6,904 nucleotides of DNA, from contig CALHID010000015.1 of NCBI GenBank assembly GCA_938030835.1, positions 1 through 6,904 of the forward strand. Direction: 5' to 3'. Shown here piece by piece: positions 1 through 5,960 of the stretch. The notes under the pieces are model-generated. The model was given only the letters and a program-made list of their open reading frames with translations, did no database searches and was not told where the DNA came from. A program made the translations under genes and the position numbers. The stretch's first letter is position 1. Each line of letters opens with the position of its first letter. The DNA is from an uncultured Actinomyces sp. GTDB lineage: Bacteria > Actinomycetota > Actinomycetes > Actinomycetales > Actinomycetaceae.

Positions 1-351
1 CCCCATTTCTTGGGGATGCTCACCGTATATGAACTCAGTTCTTTCCTTTCACGAGGGCTTCCCTCACACACACGAATCTCATCTCTTGCGCTAGATACGT
101 CTTCTTCACTCCCCCTGTCAGCTCCTCCCTCCCTAATCCTTTCTCGCATGAGTGCAGACGATAATCCGTGGGCGCTCGCGGTCGTGGACGAGGATCCCAC
201 CACACCTCACCTCTTGGGATGGATCACTCAGCAGAGCCTCGTGAAGGAAATTGCTACGCAACAAAAGCGCGCCATCGCAGCAGGGCAGAAGACATCATGG
301 GGATCTCGTTGGAAAGAACACCATTCTCACGCTTCTGGCCACGTAGACTGA
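1..351 (+). CDS. CBS-domain protein, C-terminal fragment (possibly ClC-type chloride channel/transporter)
   Basis: The reading frame is already open at base 1 and runs to the TGA at 349-351, so only the last 116 codons of a longer gene are visible. The fragment begins with PHFLGMLTVYEL, which resembles the end of a first CBS repeat. It continues with a second CBS-like unit: a 'PLSAPPSLILSRMSADD' helix region, then strands around WALAVVDED and LLGWITQQSL. Tandem CBS domains bind adenine nucleotides and regulate the protein that carries them. A CBS pair at the extreme C-terminus fits ClC chloride channels, and some other transporters share this layout; no membrane segment is visible here to decide. 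The last ~30 residues form a basic, His-rich tail (KEHHSHASGH). The acyl-CoA ligase starts 4 bases downstream, so the two genes are probably in one transcript. CBS assignment is moderate; the ClC assignment is a guess. Confidence 0.6.
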   Translation, partial: PHFLGMLTVYELSSFLSRGLPSHTRISSLALDTSSSLPLSAPPSLILSRMSADDNPWALAVVDEDPTTPHLLGWITQQSLVKEIATQQKRAIAAGQKTSWGSRWKEHHSHASGHVD

Positions 352-355
352 AGGC

Positions 356-2281
356 ATGTCTGAAACACCCGCACACACGGAACTTCCGGCCGAGAACACC
401 AGCATTTTGCCCGCAGAACCCACCTCAGATAACGAAGACGTTATCGACGGTGAAACCCACGCTTTGGAATGGCATGCGCCCGTCTTGGTTCGTATTGACG
501 AGCACACAACAATCCCCCACCTGCTTGCCAAGCGCGTCCAGCGTGCGCCCCGACGCCCGCTCATTGCACGCAAGCTCGAAATGGGCTCGACGTGGCAGAA
601 CATGACTGCCGCTGAGTTCTACGAAGACGTCCAGACCACGGCAGCTGGGCTCATCGGTCTGGGGCTTAACTATGGTGATGCAATCGCGATCATGTCACGA
701 ACACGCTACGAGTGGACGCTCCTAGACTTTGCCGCATGGACCGCGGGCCTACTCCCTGTTCCGATTTATGAAACATCCTCGGGCGAGCAGATTGAGTACA
801 TCATCAAAGATGCAGACGTCCGTGCCATAGTGACGGAAACAGTCACCCAGCGCGAACTGGCACTGGATGCGTGTCACCGTCTTAGTAAAGATGACATCAC
901 CGTGCTCTCCCTTGACGCGGAAGCAATGCAGACCATCCGAGATGCGGGTATCACGGTGCCACGCGCGTCTGTTGCAGCCCGAACTCAAGCACTGACTACC
1001 GATACCCTGGCGACGATTGTTTACACATCGGGGACAACGGGACGCCCGAAGGGCACTGAAATCACCCACGGCAATTTCACTGAGCTCGCGCTCAACTCCC
1101 ATGCGTGGATGCCTGAAATTGCCATGGGGCAAGATTCACGTTTGCTCCTTTTCCTTCCCCTCGCCCATGTTTTCGCGCGTTTCCTTCAGGTATTCCAGCT
1201 CAGTGGCGAAGGAATCCTTGGCCACACCCCCGATATCAAGAATCTGCTCTCGGACCTGGCAACTTTCAAACCTTCATATCTGCTTGTTGTGCGTCGTGTC
1301 CTTGAAAAGATTTACAACTCAGCCGATGCGAAGGCAGGTCGCGGTGGAAAGCAGAAGATCTTCCGCTGGGCTGCAAACGTGGCTGTCGAATACTCGCAGG
1401 CACTTGAAACTCCCGAAGGCCCCTCACGCCGACTGGAGATTCAGCACGCTGCCGCTACCCGTTTGGTTTATTCCAAGATTCTGCAGCTTGTCGGAGGCAA
1501 TGCTCACTACATCATCTCCGGTGGCGCTCCGCTCTCGCAAAGACTTGCCCATTTCTATACCGGACTTGGACTTCCCGTTTTGGAAGGATATGGCCTTACC
1601 GAAACTGTAGGTCCTCTTTCAGTGAATACACCCCGCTTGTCAAAGATCGGGACCGTTGGGCCAGCGCTTCCTCCCCTTTCAGTGCGCATCTCCGAAGAAG
1701 GAGAAATCCTCATTAAGGGACCATCGGTTTTCCGCGGCTACCACAACAATCCCGAGGCCACTGCCGAGGCCTTTACCGAGGACGGTTGGTTCAAGAGTGG
1801 TGATTTAGGCTCGCTTGACCGCGATGGTTACGTCCGAATTACGGGTCGCGCTAAAGACATTATTGTCACTGCAGGCGGAAAGAACGTCGCTCCCGCGTCA
1901 CTGGAAGATCCCTTGCGTGGCCATCCGTTGATCTCGCAGGTTGTTGTTGTGGGCGATAAGCGTCCCTTCATTTCGGCACTCATCACGCTCGATCCAGAAA
2001 TGCTTCAATTGTGGCTCAAAAACCACGGATTACCTCCCATGTCAATTAACGAGGCCGCCACGAATATTGAGGTGCTCTCGGCTCTGGAACGCGCCGTGGA
2101 GCGCGCGAATGAACATGTTTCACGCGCAGAATCGATTCGAAAGATCCACGTCCTCACAAGCGATTTCACCGAGGCAAATGGACTCCTCACCCCTTCTCTC
2201 AAGGTCAAACGCAAGGCAGTTCTTCAGCGCTATGCAGAGGTGATTGACAGCATCTACGGAGGACCTGTTCAAAACGAATAA
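356..2281 (+). CDS. Long-chain fatty acid--CoA ligase (AMP-binding, FadD15-like)
   Basis: The 641-residue product belongs to the ANL adenylating superfamily. It should activate a fatty acid with ATP to an acyl-AMP and transfer it to CoA, at the cytosolic side of the membrane. Visible motifs are the P-loop YTSGTTGRPKG (223-233), YGLTET (412-417), GWFKSGDLG with the ribose-binding Asp483, hinge-region TGRAKDIIVTAGGKN (496-510) with Arg498, and the C-terminal LTPSLKVKRK (611-620), where Lys616 is the likely catalytic lysine. From memory it aligns along its length with Mycobacterium tuberculosis FadD15 (about 600 residues), with an extra ~40-residue N-terminal stretch rich in Glu, Asp, Thr and Pro. 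ATG at 356 is the first in-frame start after a TAG at 344-346. Its GAAGG ribosome-binding sequence is only one base away, so coupling to the preceding gene is likely. No catalytic motif is missing. Chain-length preference cannot be read from sequence. Confidence 0.93.
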   Translation: MSETPAHTELPAENTSILPAEPTSDNEDVIDGETHALEWHAPVLVRIDEHTTIPHLLAKRVQRAPRRPLIARKLEMGSTWQNMTAAEFYEDVQTTAAGLIGLGLNYGDAIAIMSRTRYEWTLLDFAAWTAGLLPVPIYETSSGEQIEYIIKDADVRAIVTETVTQRELALDACHRLSKDDITVLSLDAEAMQTIRDAGITVPRASVAARTQALTTDTLATIVYTSGTTGRPKGTEITHGNFTELALNSHAWMPEIAMGQDSRLLLFLPLAHVFARFLQVFQLSGEGILGHTPDIKNLLSDLATFKPSYLLVVRRVLEKIYNSADAKAGRGGKQKIFRWAANVAVEYSQALETPEGPSRRLEIQHAAATRLVYSKILQLVGGNAHYIISGGAPLSQRLAHFYTGLGLPVLEGYGLTETVGPLSVNTPRLSKIGTVGPALPPLSVRISEEGEILIKGPSVFRGYHNNPEATAEAFTEDGWFKSGDLGSLDRDGYVRITGRAKDIIVTAGGKNVAPASLEDPLRGHPLISQVVVVGDKRPFISALITLDPEMLQLWLKNHGLPPMSINEAATNIEVLSALERAVERANEHVSRAESIRKIHVLTSDFTEANGLLTPSLKVKRKAVLQRYAEVIDSIYGGPVQNE

Positions 2282-2283
2282 GC

Positions 2284-2317
2284 AACTGGGCCAAGTACAC
2301 AATAGACGTGCCCAGTT
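2284..2317. terminator. Hairpin, possible terminator for the leftward exporter operon
   Basis: Perfect 8-bp arms, AACTGGGC at 2284-2291 and GCCCAGTT at 2310-2317, surround an 18-base loop. It starts three bases after the acyl-CoA ligase stop. Read on the - strand, the stem is followed by a T-rich but interrupted stretch (GCTTATTCGTTTTG), so it could end transcripts coming from the permease gene. On the + strand the following bases are CAAAAGATC, which do not look like a terminator tail. The stem is short and the loop long, so function is uncertain. Confidence 0.35.
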
Positions 2318-2346
2318 CAAAAGATCACCAACGAATTCACGGCTCT

Positions 2347-2392
2347 ACCCGGTGCATCGCTTGAGGAGAAGCGATGCACCGGGTTCTTCTTA
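2347..2392 (+). terminator. Rho-independent terminator after the acyl-CoA ligase
   Basis: A 16-bp perfectly paired stem (left arm 2347-2362, beginning ACCCGGTGC; right arm 2369-2384) encloses a 6-base GAGGAG loop. It is followed on the + strand by TCTTCTTATT, a T-rich tail. It lies 65 bases after the ligase stop and directly abuts the permease stop codon (complement of TTA at 2390-2392), so it separates two convergent operons. The hairpin is symmetrical and may also slow leftward polymerase, but the - strand tail (AGAGCCG) is not T-rich, so the + direction is the clear one. Confidence 0.9.
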
Positions 2393-3598
2393 TTGCGAGG
2401 CCAGAGCAGCGGTTGGCGGCGTATGAGCCGCACGCAGGGCGGGATAAAGTCCCGCAACTGCTCCAATCGCCAAGGGAGCACCCAAACCTGCGGCAATGAC
2501 ATACCACGCGATGGTGACGGGCCAGCCGTATGCGATACACATCCCCCAGGTGACAAGTGCTCCAATAACGCACCCAACACAGCCACCGAGGAAGGAGAGG
2601 ATCAAGGCCTCGGCAAGGAATTGGATGCAAATATGTCCGCGACGCGCCCCCAGTGAGCGCCTCAGGCCAATCTCTCGACGCCTTTCAAGCACCGAGATAA
2701 TCATGGTGTTCGCAACCCCGATTCCACCCACGAGCAGCGCGATTGATCCCACCCCGGCAAGCAGAGTTGTCAGAGTTTGATCCGCAGCATTCTGTGCGGC
2801 AAGGGCATCAGAAGGACGTGAAACTTTCAGTCCGGTCGCCCCCTGCGGGGCAAGGGTTGGACCAAGAAGCTCTCTGACCTGCTCGACCTGAGAATCTTCG
2901 GAGCGCTCGTAGAGGGTCGTTGGTGTTTGACCTGCGCCAAACAACTTCTGCGCAATAGGTATACCAATGAGGGCCGCATGATCGAGTTCTTCTGCCAGAG
3001 GTGCAGGTTCAAGAATGCCCAGCACTGTAAAAGAAGTGTTCCCAAGCCAGACCTGGCCGCCCGGACTGTTCACGCCCAAGAGGCTGGCAGTCTGGGCTCC
3101 CAAAACCACTCCTGGATACTGCGATGTCGCTTCATTCAGCCACGCTCCGCGAGCGACTTTCCCCGAAACAACATCAAGGAGGTTGGTCGGAGCAGCCATC
3201 GTGAGGATTCCACCCGTTGCATTCGGGTCAATCAGGCGCGAGCGATACACCGAAACACCCGAAAGCGTAGAGGTTGAAGAGGCATCCTTCACCCCCGGAA
3301 TCATCCGAATTCGACCGACTGAGTCTTCGGGAAGCACAAGATTAGCTCCCGATAGATCTGCACCAGAACGAGCGGTCAGCATATTGGTTCCAAGAGCCTG
3401 AAGCTGTTCATGAAGTTGAGCCTGAGAAGAGGCCGAAACACCGACAACGCCCACCATCGCAGCGATACCGATGGCGATCCCCAAGGCGGATAAGACAGCA
3501 CGCATTGGCCGTGCTCGCAAACCGCTGACCCCGAGGCGCGCAACATCACTACTTCGTAGACGCGAGGAGTGCACGACCTGAGTTTCGTCGCCGCTCAC
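2390..3598 (-). CDS. ABC transporter permease, MacB/FtsX type
   Basis: The 402-residue protein has the four-helix MacB/LolE layout. A first membrane helix lies at about 34-56, followed by a large extracytoplasmic domain at about 57-275 (MacB_PCD-like). Three further helices lie at about 279-303, 328-352 and 361-385. Between helices 2 and 3 is the conserved cytoplasmic coupling segment ERRREIGLRRSLGARRGH (305-322). The C-terminus has the family's GLYPALRAA pattern (383-391). Such permeases do not form a classic channel; they pass ATP-driven motion to the outside domain (mechanotransmission), extruding peptides, drugs or lipoproteins. The GTG start at 3598 overlaps the ATPase stop as GTGA and has a strong ribosome-binding site, GAGGTGATC at 3601-3609, five bases from the start after its GGTG core. 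It is the last gene of the four-gene module and functions as a dimer with the adjacent ATPase. Substrate unknown. Confidence 0.92.
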   Translation of the reverse strand: MSGDETQVVHSSRLRSSDVARLGVSGLRARPMRAVLSALGIAIGIAAMVGVVGVSASSQAQLHEQLQALGTNMLTARSGADLSGANLVLPEDSVGRIRMIPGVKDASSTSTLSGVSVYRSRLIDPNATGGILTMAAPTNLLDVVSGKVARGAWLNEATSQYPGVVLGAQTASLLGVNSPGGQVWLGNTSFTVLGILEPAPLAEELDHAALIGIPIAQKLFGAGQTPTTLYERSEDSQVEQVRELLGPTLAPQGATGLKVSRPSDALAAQNAADQTLTTLLAGVGSIALLVGGIGVANTMIISVLERRREIGLRRSLGARRGHICIQFLAEALILSFLGGCVGCVIGALVTWGMCIAYGWPVTIAWYVIAAGLGAPLAIGAVAGLYPALRAAHTPPTAALASQ

Positions 3599-4284
3599 AA
3601 GATCACCTCGCTACCGGAGTCTGAGACAACCCGACCATCACGAATCATGATTTGTCTGGGAAGTGAGGCAGCAAGATCGTTATCGTGAGTAATAACGATG
3701 ATGGTCGTCCCCGCATCGTTTAACTCGCGAAGCAGTGAAACGATCGCATCCCCCGAACGTGAATCAAGATTTCCTGTGGGTTCATCGGCCAAGAGAAGGG
3801 CCGGCTCCCCTACCAGCGCTCGTGCGATCGCAACGCGTTGGCGCTCGCCTCCAGACATTTGATGGGGACGGTGCTCAATACGGTGCCCCAGTCCCACTTT
3901 TTCCAGGGCTTCGCGTGCTTTTTCGCGGCGTTGTGCCCGTGGAATCCCACGATAAAGCAGGCCATCGGCAACGTTGTCCAAAGCAGTCACTCCCGGAGAG
4001 AGGTGAAATTGCTGGAAAACAAACCCAATGAGAGAAGCACGAACACCCGATAGTTCAGCATCGTTGAGGGAAGAAACATCCATACCATCGATCATTACCG
4101 AACCGGAATCAGGCCGATCTAGGGTACCGATCAGGTTTAACAGCGTTGATTTCCCAGACCCCGACGGACCGACGATTGCAACGAATTCTCCCCTGCTGAC
4201 GCTCAGACTCACGCCATCACAGGCGTTAACCGGCGGCGATCCATATGAGCGACGAACTTCGCGCACTTCTAGAAGTGAACTCAT
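3595..4284 (-). CDS. ABC transporter ATP-binding protein, LolD/MacB type
   Basis: The 229-residue protein is a complete nucleotide-binding subunit. It has an aromatic A-loop residue (Tyr14 in RRSYG), Walker A GPSGSGKST (39-47), Q-loop FVFQQF (88-93), signature MSGGERQR (143-150), Walker B LLLADEP (163-169) with catalytic Glu168, D-loop NLD (172-174) and H-loop His200 (ITHD). The GEFVAIVGPSGSGKSTLLN and DEPTGNLD strings and the length match the LolD/MacB/FtsE branch, which pairs with FtsX-fold permeases like the next gene. It should hydrolyse ATP on the cytosolic face. The ATG at 4284 overlaps the adaptor stop as ATGA, with a GGTGGTG ribosome-binding sequence 8 bases upstream. Its own stop overlaps the permease start by 4 bases. 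Every catalytic residue is present, so it should be active. Confidence 0.96.
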   Translation of the reverse strand: MSSLLEVREVRRSYGSPPVNACDGVSLSVSRGEFVAIVGPSGSGKSTLLNLIGTLDRPDSGSVMIDGMDVSSLNDAELSGVRASLIGFVFQQFHLSPGVTALDNVADGLLYRGIPRAQRREKAREALEKVGLGHRIEHRPHQMSGGERQRVAIARALVGEPALLLADEPTGNLDSRSGDAIVSLLRELNDAGTTIIVITHDNDLAASLPRQIMIRDGRVVSDSGSEVIL

Positions 4285-5369
4285 CGGTTTGGCACCACCA
4301 CACGTTGTCCCTCATGCAGATCATCGGAAGCGACCTCAACGCGATCCCCTGCGAATAAACCTGTCTGCACCGGAACGCGAGTTGTCTTTCCATCGTCACC
4401 GATGAGCTCAACTCCGAATTGATCAGGCGTGATGGCCACCAGAGCGCCCAGCGGCACAGAAAGGACATCCTTCTTCGTCTGCGAGGTGATCCCCAGCGAC
4501 ACCGAGGCCTCTTGGAGCTTTTCTGTCGCTGCCGGATCATCGGGGGTCACAGTGATCGGGATAATGCGATCCTTCGTGTTTCCCTGCTGATCCGCCCCCT
4601 CTGAAGTGGTCTTTTCTTTTGGCGGTTCTACCGAGGAGATCGTGCCCTTCGTCGTTTGCGCGCCCGGAAGGCGAATCGTCACCGCGCTCCCAACCACGCC
4701 GAGCGCCTGATCGGAGAGCTTGAGATTTGCCGAAATGATCTGCCTGGAAGACGAGGCCGCAAAGAGTTCCGTTCCATTTGCGGCACTATCACCGACCCGC
4801 GCTTTAAGTGCGCCAACTCGAAGGTCTTCCGAAGCGAAGAGAACCTGCCCCAGCGGAAGGACTCCATCGCGTGCAATTCCCAAGGACTTTTGCCACTGGC
4901 TGATCGCCGCTTGAGTGCGCCAATCGAAATGAGAATCGGCTTCTGCGGTGAAATGTCCCAACTTTGCTAGAGACTCTTCGAGCTGCTTGACGTCTTCACC
5001 ATCGCTCATTCCACTTTCAAAAGTACGCCACGCAGGTGTGCTTCCGTGAAGTAGATAGGAGCTCTGGCCTCCAACCGTGTAGATGCGTTCACCCAGTTTG
5101 ATTGTTGACCCCGGAGTGGGAAGAGCCGTAATCACACCATCGAAGGCAGATTTCTGCGTGTAGGAATCCGCGTAGTGAAGAGTTCCCTGGACTGTTGTTT
5201 CCCCAACCAGATCACCACGGGTAATCTCGGCGCTTGCACCCGAGTATTCAGCTGTGTCTGAGGCCGCTCCAGAGCTATGCGCACAACCGCTCATACACGC
5301 GAGTGCAATTGCCGCAGCCAGGGCGCGTGCGACACCGCGATGCGATGAGACGTAAGGATGGATTTTCAC
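4281..5369 (-). CDS. Exported HlyD/MacA-like adaptor with peptidoglycan-binding domain
   Basis: Starting at GTG 5369 gives 362 residues. An N-terminal export signal (basic start, hydrophobic GVARALAAAIALA) ends in CMSGC; Cys29 fits a lipobox loosely (Met at -3), so lipid anchoring is likely but not certain. A half-lipoyl strand segment (SAFDGVITALPTPGSTIKLGE, about 74-94) is followed by a PG_binding_1-like domain at about 122-180 (DVKQLEESLAKLGHF, then TQAAISQWQKSLGIARDGV). A second half-lipoyl-like segment follows (VGALKARVGDSAANGTELF, about 185-203), then a beta-barrel region and a C-terminal membrane-proximal domain (VLSVPLGALVAI to the end, about 302-361). MacA-like adaptors bind the extracytoplasmic domain of their permease and help shape the substrate path; here the wall-binding module suggests attachment to peptidoglycan. 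An upstream GTG at 5396 would add 9 residues but has no ribosome-binding site, whereas 5369 has GGGGTGGG just upstream and overlaps the lipoprotein stop as GTGA. Confidence 0.82.
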   Translation of the reverse strand: MKIHPYVSSHRGVARALAAAIALACMSGCAHSSGAASDTAEYSGASAEITRGDLVGETTVQGTLHYADSYTQKSAFDGVITALPTPGSTIKLGERIYTVGGQSSYLLHGSTPAWRTFESGMSDGEDVKQLEESLAKLGHFTAEADSHFDWRTQAAISQWQKSLGIARDGVLPLGQVLFASEDLRVGALKARVGDSAANGTELFAASSSRQIISANLKLSDQALGVVGSAVTIRLPGAQTTKGTISSVEPPKEKTTSEGADQQGNTKDRIIPITVTPDDPAATEKLQEASVSLGITSQTKKDVLSVPLGALVAITPDQFGVELIGDDGKTTRVPVQTGLFAGDRVEVASDDLHEGQRVVVPNR

Positions 5370-5857
5370 TTCCCACCCCTGGGGTTCCCAAAGCACTTGT
5401 TGACGGCGTCAGTGGGAATATTTTGGATACTGACGCCTTCACCGGGCTTGGGATCTTTGACGTCATAGCCAAGATCCCTAAGGCATTGTGCTCCCTTAAC
5501 CAGCAATTGGCGTGTGGCAGCATCATTGGTGAGGTCATCTTGCTCTCCGACCAGAGAAGAAACCTCTTGCATACACTTGTTGATCGCGCCGTTAAAGGCA
5601 TCTGAAGTGTCGGTTAACTGATCGGGAGTAAGACCGGTATCGGGGACATCGTAGCCCTGTGCCCGCATGCATTGCCCGAATGCAATATTGGGGTCTTTTG
5701 AACTGGACGAGGCCGCGCTAGCTGCGCTTGATGAGCCTTTACCGTGCGCCTGTGCTGTTTGGGATGAGCTTGTTCCTCCTTGGCTGCAGGATGCGAGGAG
5801 GAAGGTCAGGGCAAGCGCACCGAGCGCAAGTCGACGGGAGGGACGAGGATTCTGCAT
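5366..5857 (-). CDS. Small Cys-containing lipoprotein with an internal duplication, lead gene of the exporter operon
   Basis: The 163-residue product begins with a clear lipoprotein signal: basic MQNPRPSRR, hydrophobic LALGALALTFLL, lipobox LASC with lipid-accepting Cys24. A Ser/Ala/Gly-rich linker (about 25-53) follows, then two related units. Unit one runs from QCMRAQGYDVPD (62-73) to INKC (92-95), unit two from QCLRDLGYDVKD (124-135) to VNKC (152-155). The Cys pairs are 63/95 and 125/155, suggesting one disulfide per unit on the cell surface. I recall single-copy CMR..G.D.PDP-type proteins beside actinobacterial exporters with peptidoglycan-binding adaptors, but know of no assigned function. 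ATG 5857 has an excellent AGGAG site (5863-5867) five bases away. The stop overlaps the adaptor start, so translation is coupled. Possible roles (inference) are substrate receptor, sensor, cargo or protective binding protein. The coding call is firm; the role is open. Confidence 0.85.
   Translation of the reverse strand: MQNPRPSRRLALGALALTFLLASCSQGGTSSSQTAQAHGKGSSSAASAASSSSKDPNIAFGQCMRAQGYDVPDTGLTPDQLTDTSDAFNGAINKCMQEVSSLVGEQDDLTNDAATRQLLVKGAQCLRDLGYDVKDPKPGEGVSIQNIPTDAVNKCFGNPRGGK
5372..5379 (-). promoter_or_regulatory. Ribosome-binding site that decides the adaptor start
   Basis: Read on the - strand, GGGGTGGG precedes GTG 5369 by two bases. The alternative GTG at 5396 is preceded by CTGACGCCGTCAACAA, with no purine-rich site. 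This supports the shorter protein and a 4-base GTGA overlap with the upstream gene. Confidence 0.6.
5405..5437. repeat. Inverted repeat near the 3' end of the lipoprotein gene (hairpin B)
   Basis: Perfect 8-bp arms GGCGTCAG (5405-5412) and CTGACGCC (5430-5437) enclose a 17-base AT-rich loop. It lies inside the lipoprotein coding region, about 35 bases before the adaptor start in the direction of transcription. No T-tract follows, so it is not a terminator. A stem of this size can occur by chance. Confidence 0.5.
5450..5478. repeat. Inverted repeat in the lipoprotein gene (hairpin A)
   Basis: Perfect 8-bp arms GGGATCTT (5450-5457) and AAGATCCC (5471-5478) enclose a 13-base loop that itself contains the palindrome TGACGTCA (5458-5465). 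With the repeat at 5405-5437 it forms a tandem pair of stems at the lipoprotein/adaptor boundary of the mRNA. No terminator tail follows. Function, if any, is unknown. Confidence 0.5.
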
Positions 5858-5871
5858 CGAATCTCCTGTTG

Positions 5872-5899
5872 TTTATAACATTTTCGCATCGTTTGATAA
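5872..5899 (-). promoter_or_regulatory. Candidate proximal promoter for the exporter operon (P2)
   Basis: On the - strand, TTATCA (complement of 5894-5899) and TATAAA (complement of 5872-5877) are separated by 16 bases, and TGT just before TATAAA makes an extended -10. Against it, transcription would begin near 5865, inside the AGGAG ribosome-binding site, leaving a leader of only about 8 bases. It is therefore less convenient than the distal candidate. Confidence 0.3.
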
Positions 5900-5911
5900 C
5901 GAATTGATAAC
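5893..5911. promoter_or_regulatory. Direct repeat TTGATAAC x2 with 11-bp spacing, likely operator
   Basis: TTGATAAC occurs at 5893-5900 and 5904-5911, exactly one helical turn apart. A one-mismatch copy, TTTATAAC, lies at 5872-5879, about two turns further. On the transcribed strand these read GTTATCAA. Tandem half-sites at 11 bp are typical of OmpR/PhoB-family response regulators binding head to tail. They overlap the start point of the distal promoter and the -35 of the proximal one, so a repressor or an activator would both be possible. No regulator gene is in the window. Confidence 0.5.
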
Positions 5912-5940
5912 ATCTTACATCAGGGAGCTGCGAGAATCAA
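5912..5940 (-). promoter_or_regulatory. Candidate distal promoter for the exporter operon (P1)
   Basis: On the - strand, TTGATT (complement of 5935-5940) and TAAGAT (complement of 5912-5917) are separated by 17 bases; each hexamer matches the sigma-70 consensus in four of six positions. Transcription would begin near the A at 5905, giving a leader of about 48 bases that retains the AGGAG site. It lies in the 103-base gap after the chorismate mutase gene, where no terminator is evident. Confidence 0.4.
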
Positions 5941-5960
5941 TCCCATTAAGGATGAACAGA

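Noticed and set aside
1..15. Small hairpin CCCCA / TGGGG at the left edge.
   Set aside because: A 5-bp stem inside an open coding frame, with no T-tract; expected by chance.
168..605. Overlapping + frame of 145 codons across the CBS protein and ligase start.
   Set aside because: Composition is unlike a real protein, no motif, and it conflicts with two well-supported frames.
2927..3401. Two + strand frames of 116 and 128 codons antisense to the permease.
   Set aside because: Both are reverse-strand shadows of a strong membrane-protein gene, with no recognisable domain or start signal.
5370..5396. Upstream GTG start for the adaptor at 5396.
   Set aside because: No ribosome-binding sequence before it, a 31-base overlap with the lipoprotein gene, and Trp/Glu residues in front of the signal peptide; GTG 5369 fits better.
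5668..5684. Third short inverted repeat, TGCATT / AATGCA, in the lipoprotein gene.
   Set aside because: Only 6 bp with no conserved context; such stems are common by chance.
5858..5960. Possible small gene or riboswitch between chorismate mutase and the lipoprotein.
   Set aside because: Only 103 bases, AT-rich, without an extended fold or frame; promoter elements and repeats account for it.
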